From NCBI GenBank assembly GCA_964522975.1, contig CAZFXK010000029.1, forward strand, positions 1 to 23,596: 23,596 nucleotides of DNA. Reading direction: 5' to 3'. How positions within the stretch are numbered: position 1 is the stretch's first letter; each line of letters begins with the position of its first letter. The DNA comes from Bacteroides_E sp964522975 (GTDB taxonomy: Bacteria > Bacteroidota > Bacteroidia > Bacteroidales > Bacteroidaceae). This document shows, piece after piece, positions 1 to 6,782 of the stretch. The position numbers and the translations under genes are program-made. The notes under the pieces are model-generated. The model was given only the letters and a program-made list of their open reading frames with translations, made no database searches and was not told the origin of the DNA.

Positions 1-271
1 CTGCAAGTATATATGGAATAGAACCCATAGCTTCGGCCCTTTCGTTGGGTTTATTGGCAGTCGTAACTATCTTAAAAGCAGTAACCGCTAAGGCTATAAA
101 AATAAATAATGCACCTATAGGGCGTAGCACATCATTGGCCACATTAACTATTTTGTCAGACATAGCACTAGCATCTACCTCTGCTATTCCTGCCAGTACT
201 GGATTAGTAGTAAAAAAAACTATCATCATTGCATATAAGGCAATAGCCTTGTTTCTGATTTTTTTAACCAT
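1..271 (-). CDS. VirB2/TrbC-like small membrane pilin subunit, partial at window edge
   Basis: Ninety codons are visible from an ATG preceded by TTTAAAGGAG at good spacing; the 3' end lies outside the window. The protein begins with a basic n-region and a hydrophobic signal segment ending near PVLAG (residues 24-28). A short hydrophilic stretch and a membrane segment (about residues 50-66) follow, then TANKPNERAEAMGSIPYI. A short signal-bearing protein with a membrane helix followed by a KRAEAM-type loop and the start of a second helix is typical of VirB2/TrbC-like subunits of Gram-positive type IV secretion systems. It is the last visible gene of the leftward operon 1159-1046, 1062-706, 693-298, 271-1. 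The family call rests on topology and this loop only, and truncation prevents a firmer assignment. Confidence 0.6.
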   Translation of the reverse strand, partial: MVKKIRNKAIALYAMMIVFFTTNPVLAGIAEVDASAMSDKIVNVANDVLRPIGALFIFIALAVTAFKIVTTANKPNERAEAMGSIPYILA

Positions 272-297
272 TTTAAAATCCTCCTTTAAATCCTTTT

Positions 298-693
298 TTA
301 ATTTGCCAACCAGTTACCCAGATTTATAAACCACTCCGTAAGTTGTGGAATAATTGTAAATAACATCATCCCTATTCCAACAAACAAAAAAGCCACAAAA
401 GCGTTTTTAGCTGCTTGAGCACCTGTCAACAATATTCCTATAAAACTTAATGCGATTAAAAGTAACATTATTTTGGCCAGCAATTTAATAATTGGTGACA
501 TAGCACCTAATACATAGCCTTCTGCTTCTGTTACTTTTGCACTTAGGGCATCTACCGAAACGGGCTGTATTCCTTCAAACGAAGATTTATTTTGTACCGT
601 TGATGCTTCTGGTGCATGTGAAATCTCACTTGCAAATGTTAAAACTGGAAAACAACAACAAAACAATAATGTAAAAACTATTATTTTACGCAT
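298..693 (-). CDS. Signal-bearing two-TM protein of the transfer operon
   Basis: This 131-aa protein has an N-terminal signal sequence (MRKIIVFTLLFCCCFPVLTF, cleavage probably near FAS) and a polar stretch to about residue 62. Two hydrophobic segments follow (about 67-90 and 96-118). The start has AAGGGGGTGA upstream. It lies 12 bp after the preceding gene and 26 bp before the VirB2-like gene, so it is probably co-transcribed with both. Size and topology match the small VirB2/TrbC-like or accessory membrane proteins found in tandem in Gram-positive conjugation operons; it may be a second pilin-like subunit. I see no catalytic motif, so the exact role is inferred from context. Confidence 0.6.
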   Translation of the reverse strand: MRKIIVFTLLFCCCFPVLTFASEISHAPEASTVQNKSSFEGIQPVSVDALSAKVTEAEGYVLGAMSPIIKLLAKIMLLLIALSFIGILLTGAQAAKNAFVAFLFVGIGMMLFTIIPQLTEWFINLGNWLAN

Positions 694-705
694 ATTTTCA
701 CCCCC

Positions 706-1062
706 TTAATTGCGTTCAAATACAACAAAAGGATATAGATCAACGTTTTCTATATTTGCAACCAAAGCAATATAGGCATACACTAGTATTTTTTCTTCCC
801 GATGGAGAAGTTGAAGGTTGTTAAGAATTAAGATTATTTCACCAAGTCTATTTTCTTCATTTTCGGATGATACGTTACGAAGAAATAGCCCATCAGAAGT
901 ATTTTGTCCTCCATCTCCATCTGTAAAAAAGAATTGATTAATTTGTAGCGTACTAGAAAAATAAACACTACCCATTTCCAATTGATCACCGACTAGCATT
1001 GTTACACTGCATTTTCCCTGGTTTAAAAACTCTTGCAATTGCTGTTTAGTTTTCTTTTCCAT
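706..1062 (-). CDS. Hypothetical protein of the transfer operon, 118 aa
   Basis: This is a soluble, acidic 118-aa protein with no signal peptide or membrane segment. The N-terminal helix (EKKTKQQLQEFLNQ) is followed by what looks like alternating strands (CSVTMLVG, GSVYFSS, NQFFFTDGDGG), a polar middle and a hydrophobic helix-strand C-terminus (YAYIALVANIENVDLYPFVV). The start is preceded by AAAGGAG, which lies inside the coding region of the 37-aa HTH protein; the two genes overlap by 17 bp in different frames and are probably translationally coupled. I do not recognise the family. Its place between a DNA-binding protein and pilin-like membrane proteins suggests a cytoplasmic accessory or regulatory role in transfer. 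Confidence 0.6.
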   Translation of the reverse strand: MEKKTKQQLQEFLNQGKCSVTMLVGDQLEMGSVYFSSTLQINQFFFTDGDGGQNTSDGLFLRNVSSENEENRLGEIILILNNLQLLHREEKILVYAYIALVANIENVDLYPFVVFERN

Positions 1063-1159
1063 CTGCTTCCAACTCCTTTATATTTCGGTACAAAGTTGAC
1101 CTTGAAATACCAAAGGTTTCACAAATTTCCTTAGTACCATATTCTTTGTTTTTGCACAT
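1046..1159 (-). CDS. 37-aa helix-turn-helix protein leading the transfer operon
   Basis: A very short frame starts at ATG 1159 behind AAGGGGTGAAAG and encodes 37 residues. The core YGTKEICETFGISRSTLYRN is a textbook helix-turn-helix of the resolvase/Hin C-terminal or recombinase-associated type, followed by a short charged tail (IKELEADGKEN). An in-frame stop lies just upstream of the ribosome binding site, so no longer N-terminal domain is hidden. It overlaps the next gene by 17 bp and has a plausible promoter upstream, which makes it the first gene of the transfer operon. It may be a minimal DNA-binding regulator of that operon. The alternative is the surviving C-terminal HTH of a decayed resolvase. 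Confidence 0.6.
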   Translation of the reverse strand: MCKNKEYGTKEICETFGISRSTLYRNIKELEADGKEN

Positions 1160-1188
1160 TTCTTTCACCCCTTAAAATCCACTTATAA

Positions 1189-1216
1189 ACTTTACCGAAT
1201 AAAAAAAAGAATGCAA
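1189..1216 (-). promoter_or_regulatory. Probable sigma-A promoter of the transfer operon
   Basis: On the minus strand, TTGCAT (1216-1211) is followed by a 16-nt spacer and TAAAGT (1194-1189). It lies about 30 bp upstream of the start of the 37-aa HTH gene and downstream of the terminator at 1340-1369, which fits a new transcription unit starting here. The match is good at -35 and fair at -10. Confidence 0.4.
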
Positions 1217-1238
1217 AAGCACTCCTAAAAATGATTCG

Positions 1239-1331
1239 TTAAATCCTAAACACAGTAATCGTACTATTTGTTATCTTTCCACTTTCATTAGTGGCTTGTA
1301 CATGGATTGTGTTTGCACCTTGGATTAAATT
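1239..1331 (-). pseudogene. C-terminal remnant of an Ig-like repeat surface protein
   Basis: Between a terminator and the transfer promoter, a minus-strand frame closed at both ends by stops (TGA at 1334-1332, TAA at 1241-1239) encodes about 30 residues: NLIQGANTIHVQATNESGKI followed by TNSTITVFRI. The pattern 'L..G.NTI.V.A.N.SG....S.ITV' is the end of many bacterial Ig-like extracellular domains, which typically close a surface protein with a final ITV strand. It has no start codon or ribosome binding site, so it is best read as a leftover of a deleted surface-protein gene. The large PKD protein elsewhere in the window is not an obvious parent. Confidence 0.5.
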
Positions 1332-1339
1332 TCACTTAT

Positions 1340-1369
1340 AAAATAATAAAAGCCCCCATTTAGGGGCTT
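1340..1369 (-). terminator. Rho-independent terminator of the 73-aa gene
   Basis: On the minus strand, a 7-bp stem AAGCCCC/GGGGCTT (1369-1363 with 1356-1350) with loop TAAATG is followed by a T-rich tract (TTTATTATTTT). It lies just past the stop of the gene ending at 1380. Confidence 0.7.
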
Positions 1370-1379
1370 AGAAAATTAA

Positions 1380-1601
1380 TTAAAGGGAAGTTTCCATATA
1401 TGAAAATACACGCATATCTGTTTTTTTGTTGATGGCTTCTTTAAAAGTTCTGGTCTTTTTATAGCTTTGTTTATGTGCAGGTACCGTTACCTCAACAACA
1501 TAAAAATCTGGATATTCTTCTTTTACAATTCCTTTTCGGCGAACAATATCTTTTTCAAATTTAACTTCATAACATATTTTGTTTCCTATTGCAACTTTCA
1601 T
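1380..1601 (-). CDS. Hypothetical small protein, 73 aa
   Basis: This is a basic, soluble protein of 73 aa. I chose ATG 1601 because AAGGGTGA sits about six bases upstream; the earlier in-frame GTG at 1610 has no ribosome binding site. It has strand-rich character (KVAIGNKICYEVKF, DFYVVEVTVPAHK) and a charged tail (FKEAINKKTDMRVFSY). No family is recognised. It forms its own unit between an AT-rich upstream region, with a TATAAT about 60 bp from the start, and the terminator at 1340-1369. It may be a small accessory gene of the mobile element. Confidence 0.55.
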   Translation of the reverse strand: MKVAIGNKICYEVKFEKDIVRRKGIVKEEYPDFYVVEVTVPAHKQSYKKTRTFKEAINKKTDMRVFSYMETSL

Positions 1602-1760
1602 AAACTTCACCCTTTGATTTTTCTATAACTCATAAATTAGTTTACATTTTAAGACTTTGATTATAAGACGAGTTTTGAAACAACTTTTTTGTAATATTTC
1701 ACTTATTTTTTACTTTGTTAAATTTGTATCATAAACATTCGTTTTTGTGACAAATTTATA

Positions 1761-2063
1761 TTACTTTGATAGTTTTTCCAGTCTTGTTATTCTTTTAACC
1801 AATAAATTAGTATCGGCGTTAGTATGTTCTATTTTATTAATAAGTGTATCCATCGAATTTGCTAAAAAGTTTAAGTTTGTATTAGTTGATGTAATAAACT
1901 TATCTAATTTATCATCAGTAACTTTTTGTCCATCTGTGATAGCACTTATTTTCTCTAACAACTCGAACTCCATTTTAGCTTGATTTTGTCTAAGTTCGGT
2001 TTGTCCTTGTTTCAATTCGCCCAGCTGTTCTAATATTAATTTTTGAAATTCATCATTACCCAT
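1761..2063 (-). CDS. Coiled-coil hypothetical protein, 100 aa
   Basis: The sequence begins MGNDEFQKLILEQLGELKQG, continues with QTELRQNQ and then long helices with heptad spacing of Leu/Ile (FELLEKISAI, KLDKFI, LANSMDTLINKIEH, LLVKRITRLEKL). There are no membrane segments. GGAGG lies six bases before ATG 2063, and a TATAAT occurs further upstream in a GATATAATAA context. The N-terminus resembles that of the coiled-coil gene at 6783-7136 (both carry 'FQ.(I/L)(V/I)LEQ'), and both genes share the GATATAATAA upstream motif, so they are probably paralogues. Such proteins are common in clostridial mobile elements but have no assigned function. Confidence 0.65.
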   Translation of the reverse strand: MGNDEFQKLILEQLGELKQGQTELRQNQAKMEFELLEKISAITDGQKVTDDKLDKFITSTNTNLNFLANSMDTLINKIEHTNADTNLLVKRITRLEKLSK

Positions 2064-2146
2064 TATTTATGTCCTCCAAACATTCTCATATTTTTATTAT
2101 ATCATCTAAATAAAAATATTTGCTGGGGTGTTTTCTAAATCTATAC

Positions 2147-4204
2147 CTACCTTTTATTAAATTCAAATTCCATCTTATTACCTTGCTTATTATATTTTAA
2201 ATAAGCATCAAAACTATTACCCTTTTTAGATTTAAAGCCTTTTATAAGCCCAGTTTTACCCTCGGTCACAAGTTTTTTGGCTTGTGCTTCGGATATTTTT
2301 TTACCTGCTACTACTTTCCATACTACGAATTTACAACCTTCTTTATAACCACTGCAACCATAACCTTTTCTATTTTCTACTATAGGTTTACCACAAAGGG
2401 GGCAATTTCCTATACTTTTACGCTCTTGTTTAAATTCCTTTTTCACTTCCATAGTTCTAACTTCATTCACTATGTCCATAGTGAATTGTGAAATGCTATC
2501 CATAAACTCCTTATCGGAATAATTACCCTTTTCAATTTCTAACAAATTAAATTCCCATTCCGCTGTTGTTTCAGGATTCTTTAGTTTTTCTGACACTATA
2601 CTAATTAAATATTTGCCTTTTTCAGTTGGTACTAGAACCTTCTTTTTACGTTCTACATAAGCAATTTTAATTAATCGCTCTATTATACTAGCCCTTGTAG
2701 CAGGAGTACCTAAACCTTTTTCTATTATAGCTTCCTTTAATTCGTTATTTTCTATCCTTCTGCCTATATTCTCCATAGTGCTTAATAAATCACCTTCTGT
2801 AAGGCGTTTAGGGGGCGTTGTTTCTTTTTCCAATAGGTTTATATCCTGCAAAAACACTTCTTCCCCTTCTAGGAGGTTTGGGAGGTTGTATTCTTCTTTT
2901 TCCTTTTCTTTTATAATTCTTTTCCAACCTTCTATTAAAACCACGCTGCCCTTTGACTTAAAAGTTTCATTTTGGCAGGATGTTACTATTTCTACTTTTT
3001 TAGAAGTATAAGCAGGGAAAAATATTGCTAAAGTTCGCCTAGCTACCATTAAATAAACTTCTTTTTCAACATTAGATAGTGAATTAAAATCTGGTTTATT
3101 ATCGGTAATAATTATTGCTGTATGATCTGTTATTTTATTATCATCTACATATCTTTTAGTCTTTATATCCCTTACTGCTTCACTTAGATATTCGGCCAAT
3201 TCAGTTTTTTCAAGTGCTTTAAGTCTATCTGGCATAGTATCAGCTATGGCAAAAGATATATGTCTGCAATCGGTTCTAGGGTAGGTTATTAACTTGCTTT
3301 CATATAATTTTTGAGCTACTTCTAATGCTTGATTAGCGGTAAGCCCTAACATTTTATTAGCATCTTTCTGTAGATCATTAAGGTTATATAACATAGGCGG
3401 ATTTTCTTGTGCTTCTTTTTCTTCTATTTTTTCTATTCTACCTTTAGGATTTTCGGAAAACATTTTTAAAACTGCTTCTGCTTCTTCTTTATCAGAAAAC
3501 CTATCTAAATTATTTTTAAACCATTTAGCTTTATATCCAAAATCTGCTTCTAGTTCAAAATATGGGATAGCTTTAAAGTTTTCTATTTCTAGTTCTCTAT
3601 TAACTAGAATAGCTAGTGTAGGAGTTTGTACCCTACCTACACTTAGTTTAGTAAAGTGCTTTGTTGTATATGCCCTGGTAGCATTAAGACCCACTAGCCA
3701 ATCTGCTTGACTTCTTGCTATAGCAGCTTTGCTTAAATTTTCTACCTCTGAACTATCTTTAAGATTGCTAAATGCCTGCCTGACTGCTGTATCTGTAGTC
3801 TCTGATAACCATAGACGCTGATGGGGCTTCCTACAATTTGTAAATTGCATAATGTATCTAAATATGAGTTCCCCTTCCCTACCAGCGTCACAGGCATTTA
3901 TTATATTTGTTACATCATTCCTTTGTAATAAATGTTTAAGTATATTTAATTGCTTAGTGGTTGATTCCTTGGGCTTTAACATAAATTCTAAAGGCTTTAT
4001 AGGTAAATCTTCTATATTCCACTTTTCATATTTTTTATTATAATCTTGTGGCATGGCCAATTCGATTAGGTGTCCTACTGCCCAACTAATTATTTTACTA
4101 TCACCTTCCAAATATCCATTTTTAAACTTTAAATCATCTTCTAAAATCATAGAAATGTCCATAGCTACACTTGGCTTTTCGGTAATTATTAATGTTTTTG
4201 TCAT
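2147..4204 (-). CDS. topB: Type IA DNA topoisomerase III of a mobile element
   Basis: This 685-aa protein relaxes or decatenates DNA by a transient 5'-phosphotyrosine link. The start is MTKTLIITEKPSVA at 4204, behind a perfect TAAGGAGG; an upstream in-frame ATG lacks this site. The Toprim domain shows E9 (TEKPSVA) and DAGREGE (about 106-112). The type IA core has the catalytic tyrosine in LITYPRTD (Y308) and the conserved LSVGRVQTPTLA (about 187-198). A C-terminal zinc-ribbon-like segment (CPLCGKP...GCSGYKEGC) and a short tail (FDAYLKYNKQGNK) end the protein. Length fits bacterial TopB and the topoisomerases of Gram-positive conjugative elements. Its position beside transfer genes suggests a role in processing transferred DNA rather than a housekeeping function. 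Confidence 0.93.
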   Translation of the reverse strand: MTKTLIITEKPSVAMDISMILEDDLKFKNGYLEGDSKIISWAVGHLIELAMPQDYNKKYEKWNIEDLPIKPLEFMLKPKESTTKQLNILKHLLQRNDVTNIINACDAGREGELIFRYIMQFTNCRKPHQRLWLSETTDTAVRQAFSNLKDSSEVENLSKAAIARSQADWLVGLNATRAYTTKHFTKLSVGRVQTPTLAILVNRELEIENFKAIPYFELEADFGYKAKWFKNNLDRFSDKEEAEAVLKMFSENPKGRIEKIEEKEAQENPPMLYNLNDLQKDANKMLGLTANQALEVAQKLYESKLITYPRTDCRHISFAIADTMPDRLKALEKTELAEYLSEAVRDIKTKRYVDDNKITDHTAIIITDNKPDFNSLSNVEKEVYLMVARRTLAIFFPAYTSKKVEIVTSCQNETFKSKGSVVLIEGWKRIIKEKEKEEYNLPNLLEGEEVFLQDINLLEKETTPPKRLTEGDLLSTMENIGRRIENNELKEAIIEKGLGTPATRASIIERLIKIAYVERKKKVLVPTEKGKYLISIVSEKLKNPETTAEWEFNLLEIEKGNYSDKEFMDSISQFTMDIVNEVRTMEVKKEFKQERKSIGNCPLCGKPIVENRKGYGCSGYKEGCKFVVWKVVAGKKISEAQAKKLVTEGKTGLIKGFKSKKGNSFDAYLKYNKQGNKMEFEFNKR

Positions 4205-4224
4205 AATCAAAACCTCCTTATATA

Positions 4225-4248
4225 GAAAAAACCGCATTAAAAAGCGGT
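4225..4248 (-). terminator. Terminator-like hairpin in the topB leader
   Basis: On the minus strand, ACCGC-TTTTTAAT-GCGGT is followed by six T residues, placed only about 20 bp upstream of the topB start. The stem is only 5 bp, so termination would be weak. It could limit read-through from the integrase side into topB or act as a leader attenuator. Confidence 0.4.
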
Positions 4249-4341
4249 GTAAATTATAATAATTTATTAATTTATTAGGGTACATTTATAAAATAAAAAT
4301 AAAGCTAAATAGTACTATATAACATGGCCACTTACCCAATT

Positions 4342-4366
4342 AAATACAGCTACCGTACAGCTACCT
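4342..4366 (+). repeat. Arm-type direct repeat, left copy
   Basis: A 25-bp sequence identical to 4594-4618. Inside it, ACAGCTACC occurs twice in tandem, separated by GT. Paired short repeats flanking an integration core are typical binding sites for the N-terminal arm-binding domain of tyrosine integrases. It lies 115 bp left of the tRNA-Pro fragment. Confidence 0.7.
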
Positions 4367-4434
4367 GAAAAATATTTGCTGATAACAAATCGCTTAAAAT
4401 GCCACACTATAGGTAATCTTATAATGATGGTACA

Positions 4435-4463
4435 TATCGCCTAATGCCATAACATAGGCGATA
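4435..4463 (+). repeat. Perfect 9-bp inverted repeat beside the att core
   Basis: TATCGCCTA (4435-4443) and TAGGCGATA (4455-4463) form a perfect inverted repeat with an 11-nt spacer, ending 17 bp before the tRNA fragment. It codes for nothing. It could be an accessory-protein (Xis or host factor) site or a hairpin; it is not followed by a T-run. Confidence 0.55.
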
Positions 4464-4480
4464 ATAAGCATATCGTTTAA

Positions 4481-4525
4481 TTTGGGATCAGAAGGTCGCA
4501 GGTTCAAATCCTGTCGCCCCGACCA
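4481..4525 (+). other. tRNA-Pro(UGG) 3' half, the attachment-site core
   Basis: The sequence fits the second half of a tRNA exactly: anticodon loop TTTGGGA (4481-4487, anticodon TGG), 3' anticodon strand TCAGA, variable AGGTC, T-stem GCAGG / loop TTCAAAT / CCTGT, acceptor strand CGCCCCG, discriminator A and encoded CCA (4523-4525). The bases before the loop do not pair with TCAGA, and no D-arm or 5' acceptor strand is present, so this is not a working tRNA gene. A tRNA 3' half next to an integrase gene is the usual att core of elements that integrate into tRNA genes. Crossover would occur at or 3' of the anticodon loop. Confidence 0.85.
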
Positions 4526-4531
4526 TTAAAT

Positions 4532-4555
4532 AACCTCGTAATGGCGGGGTTTTTT
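4532..4555 (+). terminator. Terminator carried with the tRNA-Pro fragment
   Basis: AACCTCG (4532-4538), loop TAATGG, CGGGGTT (4545-4551) and a run of T. It follows the tRNA 3' end by 6 bp, so the element carries both the tRNA 3' half and a terminator and could restore a complete tRNA-Pro transcription unit after integration. Confidence 0.75.
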
Positions 4556-4593
4556 AGAAAAAACATAGCCTTTTAATTATTGTAGTTTAATAG

Positions 4594-4618
4594 AAATACA
4601 GCTACCGTACAGCTACCT
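4594..4618 (+). repeat. Arm-type direct repeat, right copy
   Basis: Identical over 25 bp to 4342-4366 and again carries two tandem ACAGCTACC units. It lies between the tRNA fragment and the 3' end of the integrase gene. Copies on both sides of the core are what an intact attP would show. Confidence 0.7.
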
Positions 4619-4648
4619 AAATATTTTTCGGAAAAATAATACTCAACT

Positions 4649-5800
4649 TTAAGTTGGGTATTTTCTTTTGGGTAGTAATAGGCTAACCGTTTCAGCAACT
4701 TTTTCTGTACTATCAGGCAATAAATGCGAGTAAGTATTTAAGGTAGTAGTTACGTTCTGATGGCCAAGCATTTTTGATACTGTTGTTATATCCATGCCTG
4801 ATTGAAGGGCAAATGTAGCGAATGTGTGCCGCAGTTCGTGTAAATTACTATCTATCCCTACCTTTTTACAGTATTTTTTATACCGCCTGGTAATGTGATC
4901 TGGATTATATCTTTCCCCATTATCCTTACAGTATATAAAATCTTGGTTGTTATATAAACTCCCTGCTTGTAATATTTGCTTATTTTGCTCTATCTGGTGT
5001 TTTTTTAAGATGCTGCTTAGTTCGGTGGAAATACTAAAACTTCGGATACTGCTTTGTGTTTTTGGGGTATCTACTACCCATTTACCGTGTTCATTTTTTG
5101 TTACGGCACCCCTAATACTAACAGTTCTTTTTTTTAGATTTATATCCCGCCATTTCAGGGCTAAAAGTTCTCCCCGTCTAATGCCCGTAGAAAGCAATGT
5201 AAAATATATTACATAATGTATAGGGTTCTCTATTACTGCAAATACCTTTTCTACTTCCTGTTTATTTAAAGCCCTAATTTGCCCCGTAACACTACGGGGC
5301 AAAGATATGTGTAAAGCAGGATTAGAAAAGATATAGCCTTCTAATAACGCCTGTTTAAGGGCTTGGCGTAGGATGGTTATTGAGTACTGTATTGTTCGGG
5401 GAGACACCTTTAAGGAAAGTTCATTAACGGCTTTTTGAATTTGGTTTGTAGTTAGATTTTTTAGTTGTGTATTGCCCAGTAGGGGATTTATATATAACTC
5501 TATAGTGTTCTGATACGATAAAAAGGTACGGGGCTTTACAGCGTTTTGTTTGTAATCTATAAGCCAAGTATCTAGCCATTCTGCTATTGTTATATTTTCT
5601 AAGCTTTTTAAAGTTAACTGGCCTTTTTGCTGTAGATGTAAAGCTTTAACAAGTTTTTCCTGCACTTCTTTTTTAGTTTTACCATAATAATATTTTCTCT
5701 TTTGCTTACCATTTGTATCAAAACCAATCGTTAAAGCCCCTACCCACTTACCGTCTTTCCTACGGTATATACTGCCCTCAGCGTTACTGCGTTTACTCAT
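4649..5800 (-). CDS. int: Tyrosine site-specific integrase
   Basis: This 383-aa protein starts at ATG 5800 behind AGGGGGTAGG; an upstream in-frame ATG lies inside the xis gene. The N-terminal arm-binding domain (about 8-52, EGSIYRRKDGKWVGALTIGF) is of the AP2-like type. A SAM-like core-binding domain spans about 70-165 and the catalytic domain about 175-375. The catalytic residues are visible: Arg208 in STGIRRGELLALKW, Lys247 in TPKTQSSIRS, His321 and Arg324 in LHELRHTFA, His347 in MLGHQNV, and Tyr357 in LNTYSHL. It is similar to integrases of Tn916-like elements and Gram-positive temperate phages. It would recombine the att core 120 bp past its 3' end. Xis lies just upstream, 11 bp away, on the same transcript. 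Confidence 0.95.
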   Translation of the reverse strand: MSKRSNAEGSIYRRKDGKWVGALTIGFDTNGKQKRKYYYGKTKKEVQEKLVKALHLQQKGQLTLKSLENITIAEWLDTWLIDYKQNAVKPRTFLSYQNTIELYINPLLGNTQLKNLTTNQIQKAVNELSLKVSPRTIQYSITILRQALKQALLEGYIFSNPALHISLPRSVTGQIRALNKQEVEKVFAVIENPIHYVIYFTLLSTGIRRGELLALKWRDINLKKRTVSIRGAVTKNEHGKWVVDTPKTQSSIRSFSISTELSSILKKHQIEQNKQILQAGSLYNNQDFIYCKDNGERYNPDHITRRYKKYCKKVGIDSNLHELRHTFATFALQSGMDITTVSKMLGHQNVTTTLNTYSHLLPDSTEKVAETVSLLLPKRKYPT

Positions 5801-5811
5801 TTTCCTACCCC

Positions 5812-6024
5812 CTAAATAGTTTCTACTTGCGATTGTTCTTCTATCCATTTTAATAGAATTTCTTTGTGGACCCTAATACCTCTGTTAATTCTAAAGCAAG
5901 GGAAATTATCTCCGCGGCAGAGTTCATAGATAATGCTTTTATCTACTCTTAATAATTCAGCGATTTCTTCTACCTTTAAAATATCAGGTGCATTTTCCCA
6001 ATTCAATGCAGTTGTATTAATCAT
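5812..6024 (-). CDS. xis: Excisionase-type helix-turn-helix protein
   Basis: This 70-aa protein has a winged-HTH of the excisionase/MerR-like type: ILKVEEIAELLRVDKSIIYELCRG, then FPCFRINRGIRVHKEILLKWIEEQ, with the typical 'hkeil.kWi' wing and C-terminal helix. The start has AAAGGAGTG upstream. It lies 11 bp before the integrase, and the integrase ribosome binding site directly follows its stop codon, so the two are co-transcribed. It probably binds near the att arms and directs Int towards excision. Some members of this family regulate transfer genes instead, and the sequence cannot decide this. Confidence 0.85.
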   Translation of the reverse strand: MINTTALNWENAPDILKVEEIAELLRVDKSIIYELCRGDNFPCFRINRGIRVHKEILLKWIEEQSQVETI

Positions 6025-6112
6025 TAAAAATACACTCCTTTCATCTTTTTACTTAAAAAGGTTGTTTAAAAATATGAAAAACAATGGCTGTCCTAGTTGG
6101 GGTAAAAATATC

Positions 6113-6139
6113 CACAAAAAAAGGGCTGCATAGCCCCTT
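6113..6139 (-). terminator. Terminator of the HD-GYP gene
   Basis: On the minus strand, AAGGGGCT-ATGC-AGCCCTT is followed by a T-run (TTTTTTTGTGG). It begins 7 bp after the HD-GYP stop codon and separates this gene from xis-int. Confidence 0.8.
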
Positions 6140-6145
6140 GGAATT

Positions 6146-6694
6146 TTAAATACAATTTCTATAGCTTAATATTTTTTTTACCATATACGGGTCAAACTGC
6201 GTACCCGAGTGTATTTGTATCTCACCCCATGCTTCATCGGGCCGTAATGCTTTTTTTCTGTAAGGTCGAGAGTTAGTCATAGCATCATACGCATCTGCGA
6301 TGGCAATTATTCTAGCGTTTAGAGGTATGCTCTCTCCCTTTAATTTATCTGGATAGCCGTTACCATTATAGAATTCGTGATGGTATTTTACGCCATTTAT
6401 AATGTTTGTGGAATAATTTTTGCTTATTAGCTCTGCCCCGTAGATGGAATGTTTTTTGAGAAGTAGTATTTCATATCTATTCAGGGTGGTAGTTTTATTT
6501 AATATTCTTTCAGGCACTAAAGTTTTGCCTATGTCGTGTAACAATGCAGTAATCATTAATTCTTCATTTTCTTTTTCTGTTAACTTCACCTTCTTCCCAA
6601 TTGAAATTGATAAACTGGCAACCCTTCTGCTATGGAGAAATGTTTTGTAGTCGTGTTGTTTTAATAACTGTAAATATTTTCCTATCTCATGCAA
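6146..6694 (-). CDS. Stand-alone HD-GYP domain c-di-GMP phosphodiesterase
   Basis: This 182-aa protein consists almost only of an HD-GYP domain, which hydrolyses the second messenger c-di-GMP. Visible motifs are His21 (FLHSRRVA), the metal-binding HDIGK (53-57), His82 (LLKKHSIYGAELI), HHEFYNGNGYPDKLKG (105-120, the HHE...GYP signature), Asp134 in IADAYDAMT, and RPYRKKAL. All main metal and substrate positions appear intact, so it should be active. It has no sensor, receiver or membrane domain. The start codon is TTG at 6694, with AAAGGGGTGA upstream. It has its own terminator. c-di-GMP control fits the pilus and surface-protein genes further along, but that link is inference. Confidence 0.9.
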   Translation of the reverse strand: MHEIGKYLQLLKQHDYKTFLHSRRVASLSISIGKKVKLTEKENEELMITALLHDIGKTLVPERILNKTTTLNRYEILLLKKHSIYGAELISKNYSTNIINGVKYHHEFYNGNGYPDKLKGESIPLNARIIAIADAYDAMTNSRPYRKKALRPDEAWGEIQIHSGTQFDPYMVKKILSYRNCI

Positions 6695-6723
6695 GTAATC
6701 ACCCCTTTAAATATTTGTATAAA

Positions 6724-6751
6724 AAAATCCCCGACCAATTAGTCAGGGATT
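6724..6751 (-). terminator. Terminator of the heptad-repeat coiled-coil gene
   Basis: On the minus strand, AATCCCTGAC-TAATTG-GTCGGGGATT, a 10-bp stem with one G-T pair, is followed by TTTTTT. It lies 30 bp past the stop of the gene at 6783-7136. Confidence 0.85.
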
Positions 6752-6782
6752 ATATAAAATATTATATGTAATTTAATAAAAT

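Noticed and set aside
45..329. Plus-strand frame of 94 codons
   Set aside because: It is the mirror of the VirB2-like gene and the end of the next gene, with no ribosome binding site.
4441..4525. A complete tRNA gene
   Set aside because: Only the half from the anticodon loop onward is present; the bases before the loop do not pair with TCAGA and there is no D-arm or 5' acceptor strand.
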